Assembly: GCA_019454045.1 (NCBI GenBank) | Contig: SKCR01032777.1 | Span: forward strand, 186,001 to 250,000 | Direction: 5' to 3' | From: Zanthoxylum bungeanum | Taxonomy: Eukaryota > Streptophyta > Magnoliopsida > Sapindales > Rutaceae | DNA: 64,000 nucleotides | Shown: piece after piece, positions 1 through 12,768 of the stretch | Layout of the letters: every line of letters starts with the position of its first letter | Position numbering within the stretch: the first letter of the stretch is position 1 | Position numbers and translations under genes: made by a program | The notes under the pieces: model-generated | The model's input: only the letters and a program-made list of their open reading frames with translations | The model's database searches: none | What the model was told of the DNA's origin: nothing

Positions 1-1492
1 TTACCGATTTTTTAAAACAAAAATTAATAACAATTTATTTCATTTTGTTCAAAAATAATTGGCACACATTTTGGCTTAATTAAAGTAACATTTTAACTTT
101 AATAAAGTTAAAAAAATGTGTTCCAATTATTTCATGCCATTTCCAACTTTAATAAAGCACAAATCATTAAAAGATATTTCTAATATTAATTAATTATTTA
201 TTTAACAATTAAATAATTAAATAATAAATATAAATATCTCAAATATATGTATTATATTTACACTAAATATCTCAAATACATATATTAATGATATATGTTA
301 AATATCACAATTTGATATTTAATTAATGCGTATTTATAATATCCAATATTAAATACAAAAACACATTAATTCGGAAATGACGATCAAGTCCCGATAGAAT
401 GTATTTTTCGTTTAACCATTAAGCTAGTTATAAATAATCAATATTATTCATAAGTGTTGCCCTAGTGCTCTACGAGTATATCTCATTAGTGAGACTCTCT
501 AGGTTCATGCATATCCGTCACGAAATCAAATTTCGTGTCCATAATTCACCCATCCGTAAATTATGACGAACACGGATAAACTCACTAAACCATACAGGTC
601 GAGGTCACTACATACGTATAATCCCTTCGTCACATGTATTCTAATTATTCCAGAGATATAAATGAAAATGTCAAATCTCTATAGAAATAATCGCGTCGAC
701 GATACTATTAGCAATCCCTTAAAAATAACACTTAGGAACAATTTCTATAGTTTACCACGGGCCCATGGATTTAACATATTGCTAATCATAAAATGGACTA
801 CCTATGCCTGTACACAGGACTGACGGATCCTATCTTGATACACACAAGATATGATGAGCATGAGTCCATACCCAACGAACAGATGGATGTCTGATCTAAA
901 TAGATCGGTGACGTGACTGCCATCTAAGTGTGGATGATAACTCATATATCCACAGTGGTATCTCAAGTCAAATAATCACTATGCTACTCAACCCGAAAAG
1001 ATTCCTATTGACGTTGGTGTACCATCTATTAGAAAATCTTCGGTGAGTCGTTCAGTATTTATCAAATAAACACATAAACGTCTATACGAGTCTCCCAAGA
1101 CTCATGGTTCATTGGGATAAACCATCAAAACTATTCTGATATACGACATGTACTGGTCTCATCGGATTTTACTAATTGACCTGTGTCAGTAAATCTTGAC
1201 CAGGAACTTAATTTGAGGATAAACAACTTATAGTGACACTTCCCAATGTCAATTACAAACTATGTTGTAACTTTGCACTACGTTATAAGTCCTGGGGTCT
1301 TTGTCTAATATATATACATATCACTAAACTAGATTAAGTTTCAATCAAATCAAAATTAGATAGAATACGTATATAAAAGACAAGAGGTGCTACCATTTAA
1401 ATTAGTTATATTATGAAAAAAAGTATTGCTCGTAATCATGAATCGGACACAAATACGATCCGGATTTGTGTTCAGAGCACCAACCCTAACCA
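1..1492 (-). mobile_element. LTR fragment H1 (copia-type), cut by window start
   Basis: The minus strand reads as an LTR that begins near 1492 with TGGTTAGGGTTGG and runs off the window. It matches, in order, the start and middle of the solo LTR at 25248-27779. Its part near 1-670 matches, inverted, the LTR at 62433-64000 (roughly 85% by eye). It carries the shared block with the palindrome GAGTCTTGGGAGACTC (about 1088-1103). There is no coding sequence. It abuts the gag of element G, so it either inserted into G or was joined to it by deletion. The far end and its target-site duplication are outside the window. Confidence 0.8.
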
Positions 1493-1506
1493 TCTGGAGC
1501 CTTGGC

Positions 1507-2163
1507 CTAGGCCTTATTTTTCTTTGGGCCTCGTGGCTTCAAGTCCGTACCCGTAAGCATGACATAGGTTTTAAGCTCCGGTTTCAAGTCATTCTCTGCT
1601 TGCTTTATCAGATTGTGCAATTCTGCTAAAGTAGCTTCTTTATGAGACAGATGAAACTGCATAATAAAGTTAGAGAAGTCTTTTGGTAAGGATTGAAGAA
1701 TTGGATCGTGATCTATCTCATGATCCATGATGAACCCGAGGTTGGCCAATTTTTCAATGTGGCCAATCATCTTAAGCACATGTCCACTAACAGATCCTTC
1801 ATAATACCTTGTTTGGAATAATGTACATGACACTTGGAATCTCACGGTATGAACGGAAGTTGCATACAACTCCTTCAAGTGAAAGATGATGGTTTGAGCA
1901 TCCATATCTTCGTGAGCTTTCTGAAGTTCGTCTGACATAGAGCCAAGCATTATGTAAACTGCTTGCTCATCATCATCGACGTGTTTCTTCCAAGCATCAA
2001 ATGTATTTTGGTCAGCATCTTCTGCGGGTTCAGGGGGAAATGGTCTTTCAAGAACATATAAAATCTTTTCTTTTCGTAAGACAATTTTAAGGTTTCTAAA
2101 CCAGTCATTGTAGTTGTCCCCTTTGAGCTTATGCTCATCAAGGATGGAACGTCTGTTTGCCAT
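1507..2163 (-). pseudogene. gag: copia gag (UBN2-type capsid) of element G, truncated
   Basis: A 218-residue reading frame begins MANRRSILDEHKLKG and continues with the W-containing capsid motif NYNDWFRNLKIVL, a pattern typical of plant Ty1/copia Gag proteins of the UBN2/Retrotran_gag class. The helical middle part and the conserved LPKDFSNFIMQFHL segment (about residues 160-175) are present. The zinc knuckle is absent and the frame stops in GPKKNKA, just before the H1 LTR junction at 1492/1493, so protease, integrase, RT and RNase H are all missing. Gag would form the virus-like particle of the element. The start is the first ATG after the leader and lies about 1.3 kb downstream of the PBS. 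Family assignment is secure; activity is ruled out by truncation. Confidence 0.85.
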
Positions 2164-3429
2164 TTGAATGTTTGTGAAATATTTTAACCCACCTGTTAAG
2201 AGAGAATGTTAAAATTAGGAATATGTTTTCATTAATATTTCATAATAACATAGGCTTTTAATATTATGAAGTTGCTCTCACTCAATTGTTTTTTTAAAAT
2301 TTTAAGCAAATCTCATCAACCCCAATATGATGGATTTCTTGTGGGCAATGATCCTATTGGGTTGGGCAATCAAACATGCCATAACTTATGCTAGTCCTTG
2401 GGGACACTCAATCTTTGCCACTAAGTTATAAGACCACGCCTAAGGGTCGCTGCGTCTTATGACTCAGAAAAGTCAAACCATTTTCAATAGTATGATTTAG
2501 GGACAAATTGGTATTGGTCAGTCTGGTAAAGCCTAGTCCTGCCAATACGGTTTAAGCCCTTTGGGTATATACTTTACAATGGGAGGCAACCTTTAGACTC
2601 AAATTATTATTGAGGATTTTAGCAAGTTTAAGTGAATAACTGTCAAATGGATTCCTCCATTGAAAATTCCCCAGAGGGAGGGTGGAGCGAACTCTCTTAA
2701 ATACTTTTACCTCTTAGGCTCTTATTTCCTTGGTGACAGGAATAAACAATAGATCCTCCAAATTAGTGCAACACTTTAATTATGCTTTAAGGTAAGCTTT
2801 GAGTAAATGATTATCTAGATGTCTTCACAGTTTTCCCTTTTGGCTATAAAAAGGTAGTGAGTGAAGGAAGACACCAAATCATTATCTAACTCTAGTAATA
2901 CCTTTGGTTAAATTAACTTTATTTTGGAAAGTTTTATTAACTCCTTGTTCCCACCCCACTTGTATCTTTTATAATGTCTTTTATTATAAATAAGTGATTT
3001 ATATTTAATAGCCTTAAAGGTAATAAATATCTAAGTTCATCATGGAATAATTACTTAGCTAAGGGATAAACAATACACTCTCTATTTCCTTAGAAAGTCT
3101 CTAGATGCTTGCACCCTAAAATAATCATGCCAATTTTAATCATACATAGAATCATCAAGCATATGAGTTTTAATATGTTGGAATTATTTTAGGCATTAAA
3201 TAACTTTGATTAATATTTTATTATGATATTTTATTTTATTTTATTCAAATAAATGTACAATTCATGTTATTTACAGATGTGTGAACTTTAAATGTAATTT
3301 CACAATTCAAATTTTAACTAAATCATGCAAAACTTATGCCTAAGTGTAAGTTCAGGGTGCTAGCTTTCCAACGAGCTTTTACATACCCAATTTCGAGTTC
3401 AAATGAGAGAGAACTAATCAAAACAAAAA
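2164..3429 (-). other. untranslated leader of copia element G
   Basis: This non-coding stretch lies between the primer-binding site (3430-3447) and the gag start at 2163. It is AT-rich, with no reading frame resembling a protein. It corresponds to the long 5' leader seen in the other copia elements here (A, D, E). Confidence 0.6.
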
Positions 3430-3447
3430 TGGCGCGCTGATACCACT
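3430..3447 (-). other. primer-binding site of element G
   Basis: On the minus strand, the LTR end CCCAACA is followed by GTGGTATCAGCGCGCC. The TGGTATCAG core is the complement of the 3' end of initiator methionine tRNA used by plant copia elements. This fixes the LTR boundary at 3448 and the minus orientation. Confidence 0.8.
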
Positions 3448-5405
3448 GTTGGGAAGCGGCCGCGAGTGCGCAGCGGAAAATTAAAATTATGATGCCGCTA
3501 TCCCTTTACCCAAGACCCATTTGCTTTGATTATTCTTCAAGCCTAGGCATGTTACTATATATTCTAAGCATAAAAACTCATAAAACATGCAAAGAACATA
3601 AACCTAAATATGTTAACTATCATAAGAACTCTAATTAAAATAAAGAAAGAAAAAGACTTACTTAAACCGAAGACTCCTCCAGTCCTCCCTCCAATCTACA
3701 AGCTTTTCTCGAACTCAGCAAGCTCTTCCACGTTCCAAAGAGCCACCCAAGTGTGTGGCCTCCAAAGATGCACACACCAAAGCTAAAACTCAACGGCAAG
3801 ACTACGCATTGAGTGCACGGGTATTTTGCCATTGGTGCTAGCCTAGACAAATACCTCAAAACTTTTAACTTGAGATTCCTCTAGTCAATTAGACTTAAGG
3901 ATCCTCAAAATAAGTGGCTTACTCTTAAACTTTAGAGTTTCTCACTTATATAAACCGAAGATATTAAAGGTTTTTGGTGTAAAAATTTGTAAAGAATTCA
4001 TTGGTTTTATATAGGTGCTCCAAAGACAAAAAAAATTAATTAAGAACCCGATGTAGGATAAATGCTAATTTAATCTTAGCCATTGGATATTAATTTAGTG
4101 GTTTATTGAGAATATAAAACCCTAATAAGAGTTTGGGCCGAATTGGAATTCAAAACAAATAACAAATAAATAAAATAAAAAAGAAAAGAAAAGAGCCATC
4201 TGCGCTTTTTTTATTTTTATTTATTTATTTATTCCAATTCCTAAAGTGCTCCTATCGTCATTCACCAATCCCTAAGCCACTATGGAACCTCATAAATGAT
4301 CTGTTCAATAATTAAACACATTGAACCATTTATAAACAATTCCTACAGCAATCATATATGCTGTTAAATTTGTATTGTGCACTGTTAACCACTGATTTCG
4401 ACTTGTGTGTGACCTTTTTGGGTTCCCCTCAAGTTGGACATGAAATGAATCGTGATAATTTAATCGAACATAAATTATCCTCCGATCAGATGGTCGTTCG
4501 ATTTCAATGACCAAGGTTAAAATCTAGCAATATGCCAAGGCACCCAAATGAGAAGGAAAGATATATATACCCATTCTGTATGCGATTTACATATGATACG
4601 GTCCCTCGCCTCACTGTATCCCCACATTTTATCCTAGGGTATGGAAAATGTCTACTCATATGGTCAAATGTATGATGTTGATAGTGTCATGAATCGTGCT
4701 AACCCAATAATCTCATATGATTCTTTTGTTGCGGCCGCAGTCTCAAGTACTTATCACACATATCAACCCGCGAACCGGAATACTACTTTTATAAGAAAAT
4801 ATTATCCGAGAGAGTGGCGATTCTCTGTTGTATATTTACAAACTTCATGTGTTTCAACAAATGACCCAATCATACCCTTATGACTGGATCTTTTGAACCG
4901 GGGAAGGAGAGTCAAAGTTATTTGATCCACACATAAGATTGTAAACACCTCAAGTCTAAGGACTAGTCATACGGTCGATACATGAAAGTTCTCATAGACA
5001 CATGGGATAAACACTCCATGTGAAAACTTTCGGAGTCAGTTCGATGGACACGAGCAACTCATGCATCCATGTGATACACCAAGCGGACGGATCTCCACTA
5101 GTAGCCTATGAGATCGGCTACCCCACTTAAAGGGCGGATCATATCATCATGCTAGTCTCTATGCTTTGTGAACGCCCAGATTATTCATAAAACTATGACT
5201 ATGAACGTTTGAGAGTAATGATTCTTAAAAGGCATGAAAGCCATCATCTTATTACTCCAAGGGCTTTATTACACTGTTTGATTATTCATATAATTTATGT
5301 AAGACACATATAATAAAGATTGTCATTTTATTAATTAATGAAAAATATTACAAATACATGTACATATAACCCATCCACAAGTTGGGTATAGGGCATATCC
5401 CTAAC
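3448..5405 (-). mobile_element. LTR of copia element G (5' LTR, complete)
   Basis: On the minus strand this LTR starts TGTTAGGGATATGCCC (at 5405) and ends CCCAACA (at 3448), about 1.96 kb. The TG..CA ends are intact, a PBS follows directly, and a TATA-like TATATAAAA lies near 4005-4015 (minus strand). No reading frame in it looks like a gene. Its outer end abuts the interior of element A's 5' LTR at 5406, so G most likely inserted into A. The matching flank is lost because G is cut at 1492. Confidence 0.8.
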
Positions 5406-7303
5406 AGGACTGATACTCACGATATCCTGTGATGTATCCAGAGAGGATTTGTCAGTCCCGTGTACGGGATTTAGGTGTCCAATTTGTGATTCTTTGAAAT
5501 TCTTGGCCAATGTATGATTCGGAAACGAGTTCCGAATATCTGTTAAGAATCATAATTATGACGCGAAACATGAATTGTTCATAACAGAGATTTGACATTT
5601 AATCTATATCTCTGGAACGATACAGATACCTATGACAGAGGGATTATATATGTAATGACTTCGATTTGGATGATTCAACTTGATTATCTTTGGTCCTCGT
5701 AATTTATGAGTGGATGAATACGGACATGAAAATGGTTTCCATGACAGATAAACTTGAACCTAGAGAGTCCCACAATATAAAGTGTACTTGTTGAGCACTT
5801 GGGCAATTGATTATGGATAATTTGGATTATTCATAATATACACATGCGTATTAAATAATGTGTATTTGTATACGATACATAATTTAGATTAGATACACAT
5901 TATTACCCTATTAAATTTTGTTACTTGTTTTATTGTTATTATTAATTAATTAATTGTTAATTAATTACTAATAATAATAAAATGGAAGAATATTCTTGGA
6001 ATATTTTTCCATGTATTTATTTTATCTTTTTTTTTTGTTAATTAAAATAAATAAATAAATTACTTGTTAATTAATTTATTTATTTGATAAAGAATATCTA
6101 GAATATTCTTTATTTTTTGGCAATTTGTGATTGGCCAAACCATGTGATTTGAATACATGGAATTGATTAACAAAAATTAAATAAATACAATTTGATAAGA
6201 TCAAATTTGGAGCAAAATAATTGGACCAACAAAAAGGCAAAAATTGACCATTTTTGCTTCTTGAAAATTCAGCCAAGTGGGTGTTTTTTATATAAATGAA
6301 ATTTGTTTCATTTTGTAAGAGTTTTTTTTAGATCATCTCAAGTGTTGAGAATCAAAATGAAAGAGGGGTTAGGGTTTATAAAAATTGATTAATACCAAGG
6401 AGGAAGAACTGGAAGAATTTGGAACTTGAAATTAAGGTAATTCAAAGTTCCTAATTTCTATTTTATTAATTTTTATTTTTCAAGCATGTAAATATGTATG
6501 AGATATATATTGCATGTTTAATACACATATAGATCTTGGATATATATGTTTGAAATAAAAACCTTGGTGTTGATGATTTGTTTAAACCTTAATAGTTTTC
6601 TTTTAATCTTAGCATGTGTAAAAGGATTAATTAGAGAATTAATCTTAAAATTAAAATTGCCATTCTAGAGTAATATTACCACTCTAATATTGTCTAGAAT
6701 TGTTCTTGAGGCTTTGTATTGTGGTGACTAGATTTGGTGTAAATTAATTAGATTAATTTGTGAGTAAATTGAATTATGGCATGAAAATTGGAGAATTTAA
6801 AAACTGGATCAGATCTGATTATGTGTGTTAAAACGAAATATTTTTCAAGTAAAAATATGTTATTTGGATGATTTTGGATATGTATTGGGTGGTGGATAAA
6901 TTCTGAAAATTGTTTCGGGATGAAAACGCGAGAAAATGACGAAATTCACGTCAAAACGACTCCGTTATGTGCCGGCTGTGATCCCAGCGAACTGGGCACT
7001 GTTCAGGCAGCCCAAGGGCTGACCGAACATTGCTCAAATGTCTGGGATGACCCGGCTTGACGGTTGGTCAATCGGTTTGACCATTTTCCCGTTACGTGTA
7101 TTATTTGTCGAAAAATATTTTCGTAAAATAATTCGTCATGTAATGAAATATATTATGTTATTAAATATTAATAAATAATATATTTAAACTTATTTGAGTG
7201 AATTATAAATACTTGATATTAATTAATTCGCTCGGAAAAATTTTAAAATGTTTAAAACCATTTTCGCCTTCCGCCACGAGCTTCCGTTGCATCAACCCCA
7301 ACA
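5406..7303 (+). repeat. 5' LTR of element A (5' end missing)
   Basis: From 5406 on it matches 12597-12768 of the 3' LTR nearly base for base (for example the motif GTCCCGTGTACGGGAT). It ends in CAACCCCAACA at 7303, just before the PBS. It includes AT-rich U3/R sequence and no gene. It is cut on the left by the LTR of element G. Confidence 0.8.
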
Positions 7304-7321
7304 AAATAGTATGAGAGCATC
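7304..7321 (+). other. decayed primer-binding site of element A
   Basis: The LTR end is followed by AAATAGTATGAGAGCATC, a mutated version of the TGGTATCAGAGC initiator-tRNA-Met complement seen intact in elements B and E. Priming would be impaired. Confidence 0.6.
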
Positions 7322-8048
7322 TGATCCCACTTCCAAAATAATTTTTCATGCCTTAAATATTAGATATTTAATTCAATTTATTTTACACATGCTTAATAAT
7401 TAATTGATTATATCAATTAGTTTGGTTGTTTGACTGTGTTTGAAAAAATCCTTATAATAAGGCCTTATGTTTGTGAGTGTATTATACACTAATAGGTCTG
7501 TCTCATCAATACGGATATAAATACTTTTCCTGATACCGTGGTTCTATCTGCCAAAGTAGTATGGCTATGGTTAATGAAAATTTGTTTATACCGGTAAAAC
7601 TTATTTGATAAGAAATAAATTTGAGCGAACGTGCATACCAATAGATGCCAAAGCAGTGAGGTGATGCATTAGTACCTTGGATATGTTATTGATGAGTACT
7701 GCCTTGAATACGCCCCATCCAATAGATGTCAAAGCAATGAGGATCGAAAACGATTCAGGACCTATGTTAAAGAGTCACATTGGATGTGATTGGTAATTGT
7801 TACCTACTTTAAAATATATTTAGGCACAATGTGCCAAAGCTGTGTGTTCAAATATATTTGTGAGGTCTACTTCCTGCTATATAATTTAAATTAATTATTG
7901 AATTCTCGTATTTTATTTGGGGATTATCAATTTATGTAAAATAGTGGGAGGGCATCCTTATATTGAAATCCATGATATGTTGGATGTTTTGTGATATTGA
8001 TGAAATTGCTTTTATTTGCTAACTCCTGTTTCTTTTGTAAAGTTTGTG
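7322..8048 (+). other. untranslated leader of element A with GCCAAAG repeats
   Basis: This non-coding leader lies between PBS and gag. It holds three spaced GCCAAAG copies (7550, 7647, 7833), a variant GTCAAAG at about 7727, and then AAAATAGTGGGAGG at 7938-7951, about 100 bp before the gag ATG. The same arrangement recurs in element E, and the last motif also recurs in D. Confidence 0.6.
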
Positions 8049-8936
8049 ATGGCAGCTAGTACTTCTGCTAATCCGTTTGCTCGTGTCCTGGATGCGAACA
8101 AATTAACTAGTCCTGAGAATTTTAGTGAATGGGAATTGGATCTTAAAATTGTCTTAAGGTCCGAGAAGTTGGGTTATGTGCTGGAGAGTCCAGTACCACT
8201 GGATATTGCACCGGAGTCTTTACCTGCAGAGAGGGAGATATTTGAGAAATGGAAGGATGATGATTTGAGAGTCAAATCACTAATTCTCTGTTCTATGTCT
8301 CCTGATCTAAAGAGGTAATATGCTGATATACATGACTCATATAGCATAATAACTCAACTTCGAGAGCTTTTTCTTAACCAGGAGCAGACCCTGGTGTATA
8401 GAATTTTTGTGGAATTGTTCCACGCTTGTTTGGCTGATGGAAAGCCCGTGAGTCCACATGTCATGCACATGATGGATCTCATGGACTAGCTTCGAAAGTA
8501 TGACTTTCAGCTGAATGAGACTTTGGGCAGGAATTTGATTCTTGGCTCACTCCCACCAGCATATTCCCAGTTCATTATGAACTTCAACATGCATGGTATT
8601 CACTGTTCCTACAGTCAGTTACATAGGATGCTCCAGACTGCTGAGGAGGACATCAAGAAGGATGTGCCGACACTCATCTCAAAGTCCTCTTTGCCTAGTT
8701 CTTCTTCTTCTCAATTTGCGAGATCGGGTAAGAAGAAGAATAAGAAAAAGGCAAAGAAGACAGGCTCTGGTGTTCCTCCGAAAGGAAATGTTGAAAAACT
8801 AGACAAGAAGAAGAAGAAAGCAGTTGAGGACAAGTGCCACCACTGTGGTAAGATTGGACATTGGAGGCGTAATTGTCCAGACTATATAGCTTCCGTCAGA
8901 CGGGAGAGAGCCGCCGCATCAGGTATGTTTATTTTC
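8049..8936 (+). pseudogene. gag: copia gag of element A, two in-frame stops
   Basis: The frame starts at ATG 8049 (MAASTSANPFARVLD) and runs through the capsid-like segment FSEWELDLKIVLRSEKLGYV. It meets TAA at 8316 and TAG near 8487, then continues in the same frame through LILGSLPPAYSQFIMNF, a Lys-rich linker and a complete CCHC zinc knuckle CHHCGKIGHWRRNC (about 8834-8875). Gag packages element RNA; the knuckle binds it. The frame upstream of 8049 is open for a few codons, but the ATG at 8049 matches the usual copia Gag start. Two stops and no frameshift point to decay by substitution. Confidence 0.85.
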
Positions 8937-10330
8937 CCTATCATTGATACCTCTTTAGCTTGTGAAGCCATTGGTTCTGGTTGGGTTTTAGATTCTGCTA
9001 GTACTACTCACATCTGTAATTCGTTATAGGGGCTGAAGGTCGGTAGAATGCTTAATCTAGGCGAGATACAGCTTCGTTTTGGAAATGTAAATTCCTTATC
9101 TGCAGCAGCCGTTGGCGAATATGAGATTCGTCTCTCCAGAGGCAGCATCATTTTGACAGATTATATTTTTATACCTGAATTTGTAGCTAATATTATATCA
9201 CTGTTTGTATTAGATACAAAAGGATATCATGTACATATTAAGAATCGTTCTATGTATATATATGATATGAATGATGTTTTGTTACACAAATGTTCAAATT
9301 CACAAGGTCATTATATTTTGGATGCCATTAGAGATGTTTATGAAATTGGGAATAATAAACGCAAAAGATCTGAAATAACTGATACTGAATTGTGGCATAT
9401 GCGGTTAGGTCATATAGGTGTACGATGCCTAACCCAGTTGGTTAAGAATGATTTGATTGAGAATCTACCCATACGATCTTTTCCGACTTACGAATCTTGT
9501 ATTCAGGGTAAAATAACCAAAACCCCATTTACTGGTGTTGGACATCGAGCCACTGACTTATTGGAGCTCGTACATAGTGATGTATGTGGTCCCATAAGTC
9601 ACACTGCTCATAGTGGCTTTTCTTATTTCATAATTTTTATCGATGATTTTTCACGGTATGGTTATGTTTATTTGATGAAACATAAATCGGAAACCTTTGA
9701 AAAGTTCAAAGAATTTCGAAACGAAGTAGAAAAGCAAACTGGTAATTCATCAAATGTCTTCGATCAGATCGAAGTGGTGAATATATGAGTAGTGAATTCA
9801 CCGAGTATCTTAAAGAGAATGGGATTCTCGCTCAATATACTCCTTCGGGTACTCCACAGCACAATGGAGTATCTGAAAGGAGAAATTGGACTTTATTGGA
9901 TATGGTCTGATCCATGTTGAGTTTTACAGATCTACCTTACCTTTTGTGGGGGTATGCTTTTCTAATTGCTGCACATCTGCTGAATATGGTTCCTTCTAAA
10001 GTTGTTCCCACCACTCCATATGAGATATGGATTGGTAGGAAACCGAATCTTAAATATATTAGGGTTTGGGGTTGTCCTGCATACGTCAGAGTAATGCAGC
10101 AGGATAAAATTTTTCCTCGAGGGCGAAAAGTTAGGTTTGTTGGATATCCTTCGAATTCCAAAGGATATCAATTCTATGAACCCGATCATCGAAATATGTT
10201 CGTAGCTCGTTTTGCCAGATTTCTTGAAGAAGAATTTTTGGCAGAAGGTGGTAATCATAGAAGGGTTGAACTTGATGAAGTCCAACCTATAGATGACAAA
10301 TCGATAGAGGAATTAGAAGTTCAGACATAA
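8937..10330 (+). pseudogene. pol: copia protease and integrase of element A, broken
   Basis: The aspartic protease motif is altered to WVLDSASTTH (family DSGA/DSGS), and a TAG follows at 9027. The same frame continues through the protease C-terminal half (LTDYIFIPEFVANIISL) and the integrase zinc-binding part (LWHMRLGHIG, with CIQGK in place of the second Cys pair, so one Cys is lost). Next comes the catalytic core YFIIFIDDFSRYGYVY (first Asp). A one-base frameshift near 9760 precedes the second-Asp region SDRSGEYMSSEF and the Glu region HNGVSERRN, then a TGA near 9908. The remainder, SFTDLPYLLWGYAFL to EELEVQT, is open to 10330. The protein would be inactive. Confidence 0.85.
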
Positions 10331-12032
10331 GCATAACCTTCTAGTTCCACTCTCCGTAGTTCTACTAGGATATCGAGACCTCCTGAGCGCTTGTATTTGA
10401 TATAAGACAAGAGTCTCGATGTGCTTCTCGTGGAGGAGACTGATCCGTATACCTATAGAGAAGCAATGTTAGACATTGATTACGCTAAATGGCAGGAAGC
10501 CATGAATTCTGAAATGGAATCTATGCATCAGAATCAAGTATGGGACTTGGTCCCGCTTCCTGAGGGAATTATTCCCATAGGTTGTAAATGGGTTTACAAA
10601 AGGAAGCATGGGCCTGATGGGAAGGTTGAAACCTTCAAAGCCCGATTGGTTGCTAAATGTTACACTCAAAGGCCAGGTGTGGACTATGATGAAACTTTTT
10701 CTCCAGTAGCAATGCTAAAGTCTATTAGGATTCTATTGGCTATCGCTACTTACCATGACTATTATATTTGGCAAAAGGATGTCAAAACGACTTTTCTTAA
10801 TGGATTTCTTGATGAAGAAATCTATATAGAACAGCCGGAAGGTTTTGTCTCCAGCCAAAATTATGGCATGGTTTGTAAGCTTAAGAAGTCCATTTATGGG
10901 CTTAAACCGGCTTCGCGGAGTTGGAATCTTCGTTTTGATGAGGTAATCAAAACGAGGTAATCAGATTGTCTGGTTTTCTCAAAAATGAAGAAGAACCTTG
11001 TGTTTATAAGAAGGTTAGTGGGAGCATGATGTGTTTTTGGTGCTTTATGTTGACGACATCCTGATTGTTGGAAATGATCTTGGAATGATGCAGGGTGTTA
11101 AAGCATACCTCTGTAAAAACTTCTCCATGAAAGACTTGGGTGAAGCTTCCTATATACTTGGTATAAAACTCTATAGAGATAGAGAAAGGAAGCTGATTGG
11201 GTTATCCCAATCTTCGTACATAGATAAGATCTTAGAAAGGTATAACTTTAGCAATTGTAAAATTGCTAATATACTTTTTCGACATGGCATTCATCTTTCG
11301 AAGAAGATGTATCCTCAGACGGAAGATGAAAAGGCTAGAATGTCTAGTCAACCTTATGTATCATGCTTAGGAAGCATTATGTATGTCATGTTATGTACGA
11401 TACCTGATATTAGCTATGTAGTAAGTGTTACTAGCAGATATCAATCAAATCCAGGTAACGACCATTGGATGGCCGTTAAACATATCCTAAAGTATCTGAA
11501 AGGTATTAAGGATAAGATTCTTATCTATGGAGAATGTGATTTACAGATAAGAGGATATACAGATTCTGACATTCAGTCAGATCCTGATGATAAAAAGTCT
11601 ACTTCAGGTTTTGTATTTACTATTAATAATGCTTCAGTCAATTGAGAGTGTTCCAAACAAGGATCAACATCTGATTCCACCACTGAAGCGGAATATATTG
11701 CGGCATCAGATGCTGCAAAAAAAGCTGTATGGATTAGAAAATTTATCACAGAATTGGGAGTTGTCCCAAGCATCGAGGATTTGATCATGTTTTTATGTGA
11801 TAATAGTGGTGTTGTTGCACAAGAAAAAGAACCCAGAGCGCATCGGAAATCGAAACATATGGAACGGAAGTACCACATTATTCGTAAGATCATCGCCCGA
11901 GGAGATGTTGCCATATGCAAGATATCTGGAGAGGAAAACATAGCAGACCCGCTTACAAAGGCCTTGCCTCTGAGACTATATGATAGACATGTAGAGGCGA
12001 TATGTATTAGATACCATCAAATTTGGCACTAG
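10331..12032 (+). pseudogene. pol: copia reverse transcriptase and RNase H of element A
   Basis: After stops near 10331-10400, the RT frame reads from about 10421: WQEAMNSEMESMHQNQVWDL, GCKWVYKRKHGPDG, KARLVAK, then IWQKDVKTTFLNG, the TAFLNG-type motif of copia RT. A small duplication of GAGGTAATCA around 10938-10962 shifts the frame at the palm. RT resumes in another frame with the intact catalytic motif LYVDDILIVGND (about 11040). RNase H follows with YTDSDIQSDPDDKKSTSGF; a TGA at 11643 lies where Trp is usual. After it come TTEAEYIAASDAAKKAVW, CDNSG and SKHMERKYHIIRKII, ending at 12032. The order IN-RT-RH confirms Ty1/copia. It is decayed but complete in extent. Confidence 0.88.
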
Positions 12033-12037
12033 AGCAC

Positions 12038-12048
12038 GTGGGAGAAAA
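12038..12048 (+). other. polypurine tract of element A
   Basis: GTGGGAGAAAA lies immediately before the 3' LTR start TGTTGGAG at 12049, the expected site for plus-strand priming. Confidence 0.75.
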
Positions 12049-12768
12049 TGTTGGAGTTGGTGTTCGGCGCGCTAAATTTTGTTGTATTTATTGTAAATAC
12101 GATGTATATTATATTTTATTATAAATAAAATTAAGTAATTTTCATCAATATATTCTTTATATGGTAAAGGTGTAAAAGACCTTAGAATGAATAGTTGTGA
12201 CATAATTGCAAAAGCGCCGCAATTGTTACTGACAGATGTCATAATATAATTCATTCTTAAAATGTTCCTAGTCAAGGTTTACATACTTGGTCAGTTAGTA
12301 AACCCGTGAGACCAGTACGTGTCTTATATTAGAATTGTTCTAATGGTTTGTCTTAGTAAACCATGAGTCTTGGGAGACTCATATAGACGCGTAGGTATTT
12401 ATTGGATAAATACTGAACGACTCATTTAAAGATTCATGATAGATGGTACACCAACATCAATAGAAATCTTTACGAGTCGAATAACATATTATTTGACTTG
12501 AGATACCACTGTGGATATGTGAGATATCCTCCATACTTTGATGACAATCACGTCAATGATCTTTTAATATCAAACCTCCGCTTGTTCGTTGGGGATGGAC
12601 TGATACTCACGATATCATGTGATGTATCCAGAGAGGATATGTCTGTCCCGTGTACGGGATTTAGGTGTCCAATTTGTGATTCTTTGAAATCCTTGGCCGA
12701 GGTATGATTCGGAAACGAGTTCCGAATATTTGTTAAAAATCATAATTATGTCGCGACACATGAATTGT
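12049..12768 (+). repeat. 3' LTR of element A (3' part missing)
   Basis: It starts TGTTGGAGTTGGTG directly after the polypurine tract. It contains the palindrome GAGTCTTGGGAGACTC (12365-12380) and the block shared with H1 and the solo LTR. From 12597 it matches the 5' LTR, but the match stops at about 12768, where intron and exon sequence of an RPA70 gene begins. A deletion has joined the two. Confidence 0.8.

Larger units (their letters stand above)
5406..12768 (+). mobile_element. Ty1/copia element A, degenerate, both LTRs truncated
   Basis: The order is partial 5' LTR (5406-7303), decayed PBS (7304-7321), leader, gag, protease, integrase, RT, RNase H, polypurine tract and partial 3' LTR (12049-12768). 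This order is diagnostic of Ty1/copia. The 5' LTR lacks its first ~550 bp: its first base corresponds to about 12597 in the 3' LTR. The 3' LTR lacks everything after about 12768. A complete LTR would be about 2.4 kb. The coding region carries several stops and at least two frameshifts. LTR start and middle resemble the solo LTR at 25248. Confidence 0.85.

Noticed and set aside
3662..4883. Short ORFs on both strands inside 3448-5405
   Set aside because: They lie within the LTR of element G and show no domain or codon pattern of a gene.
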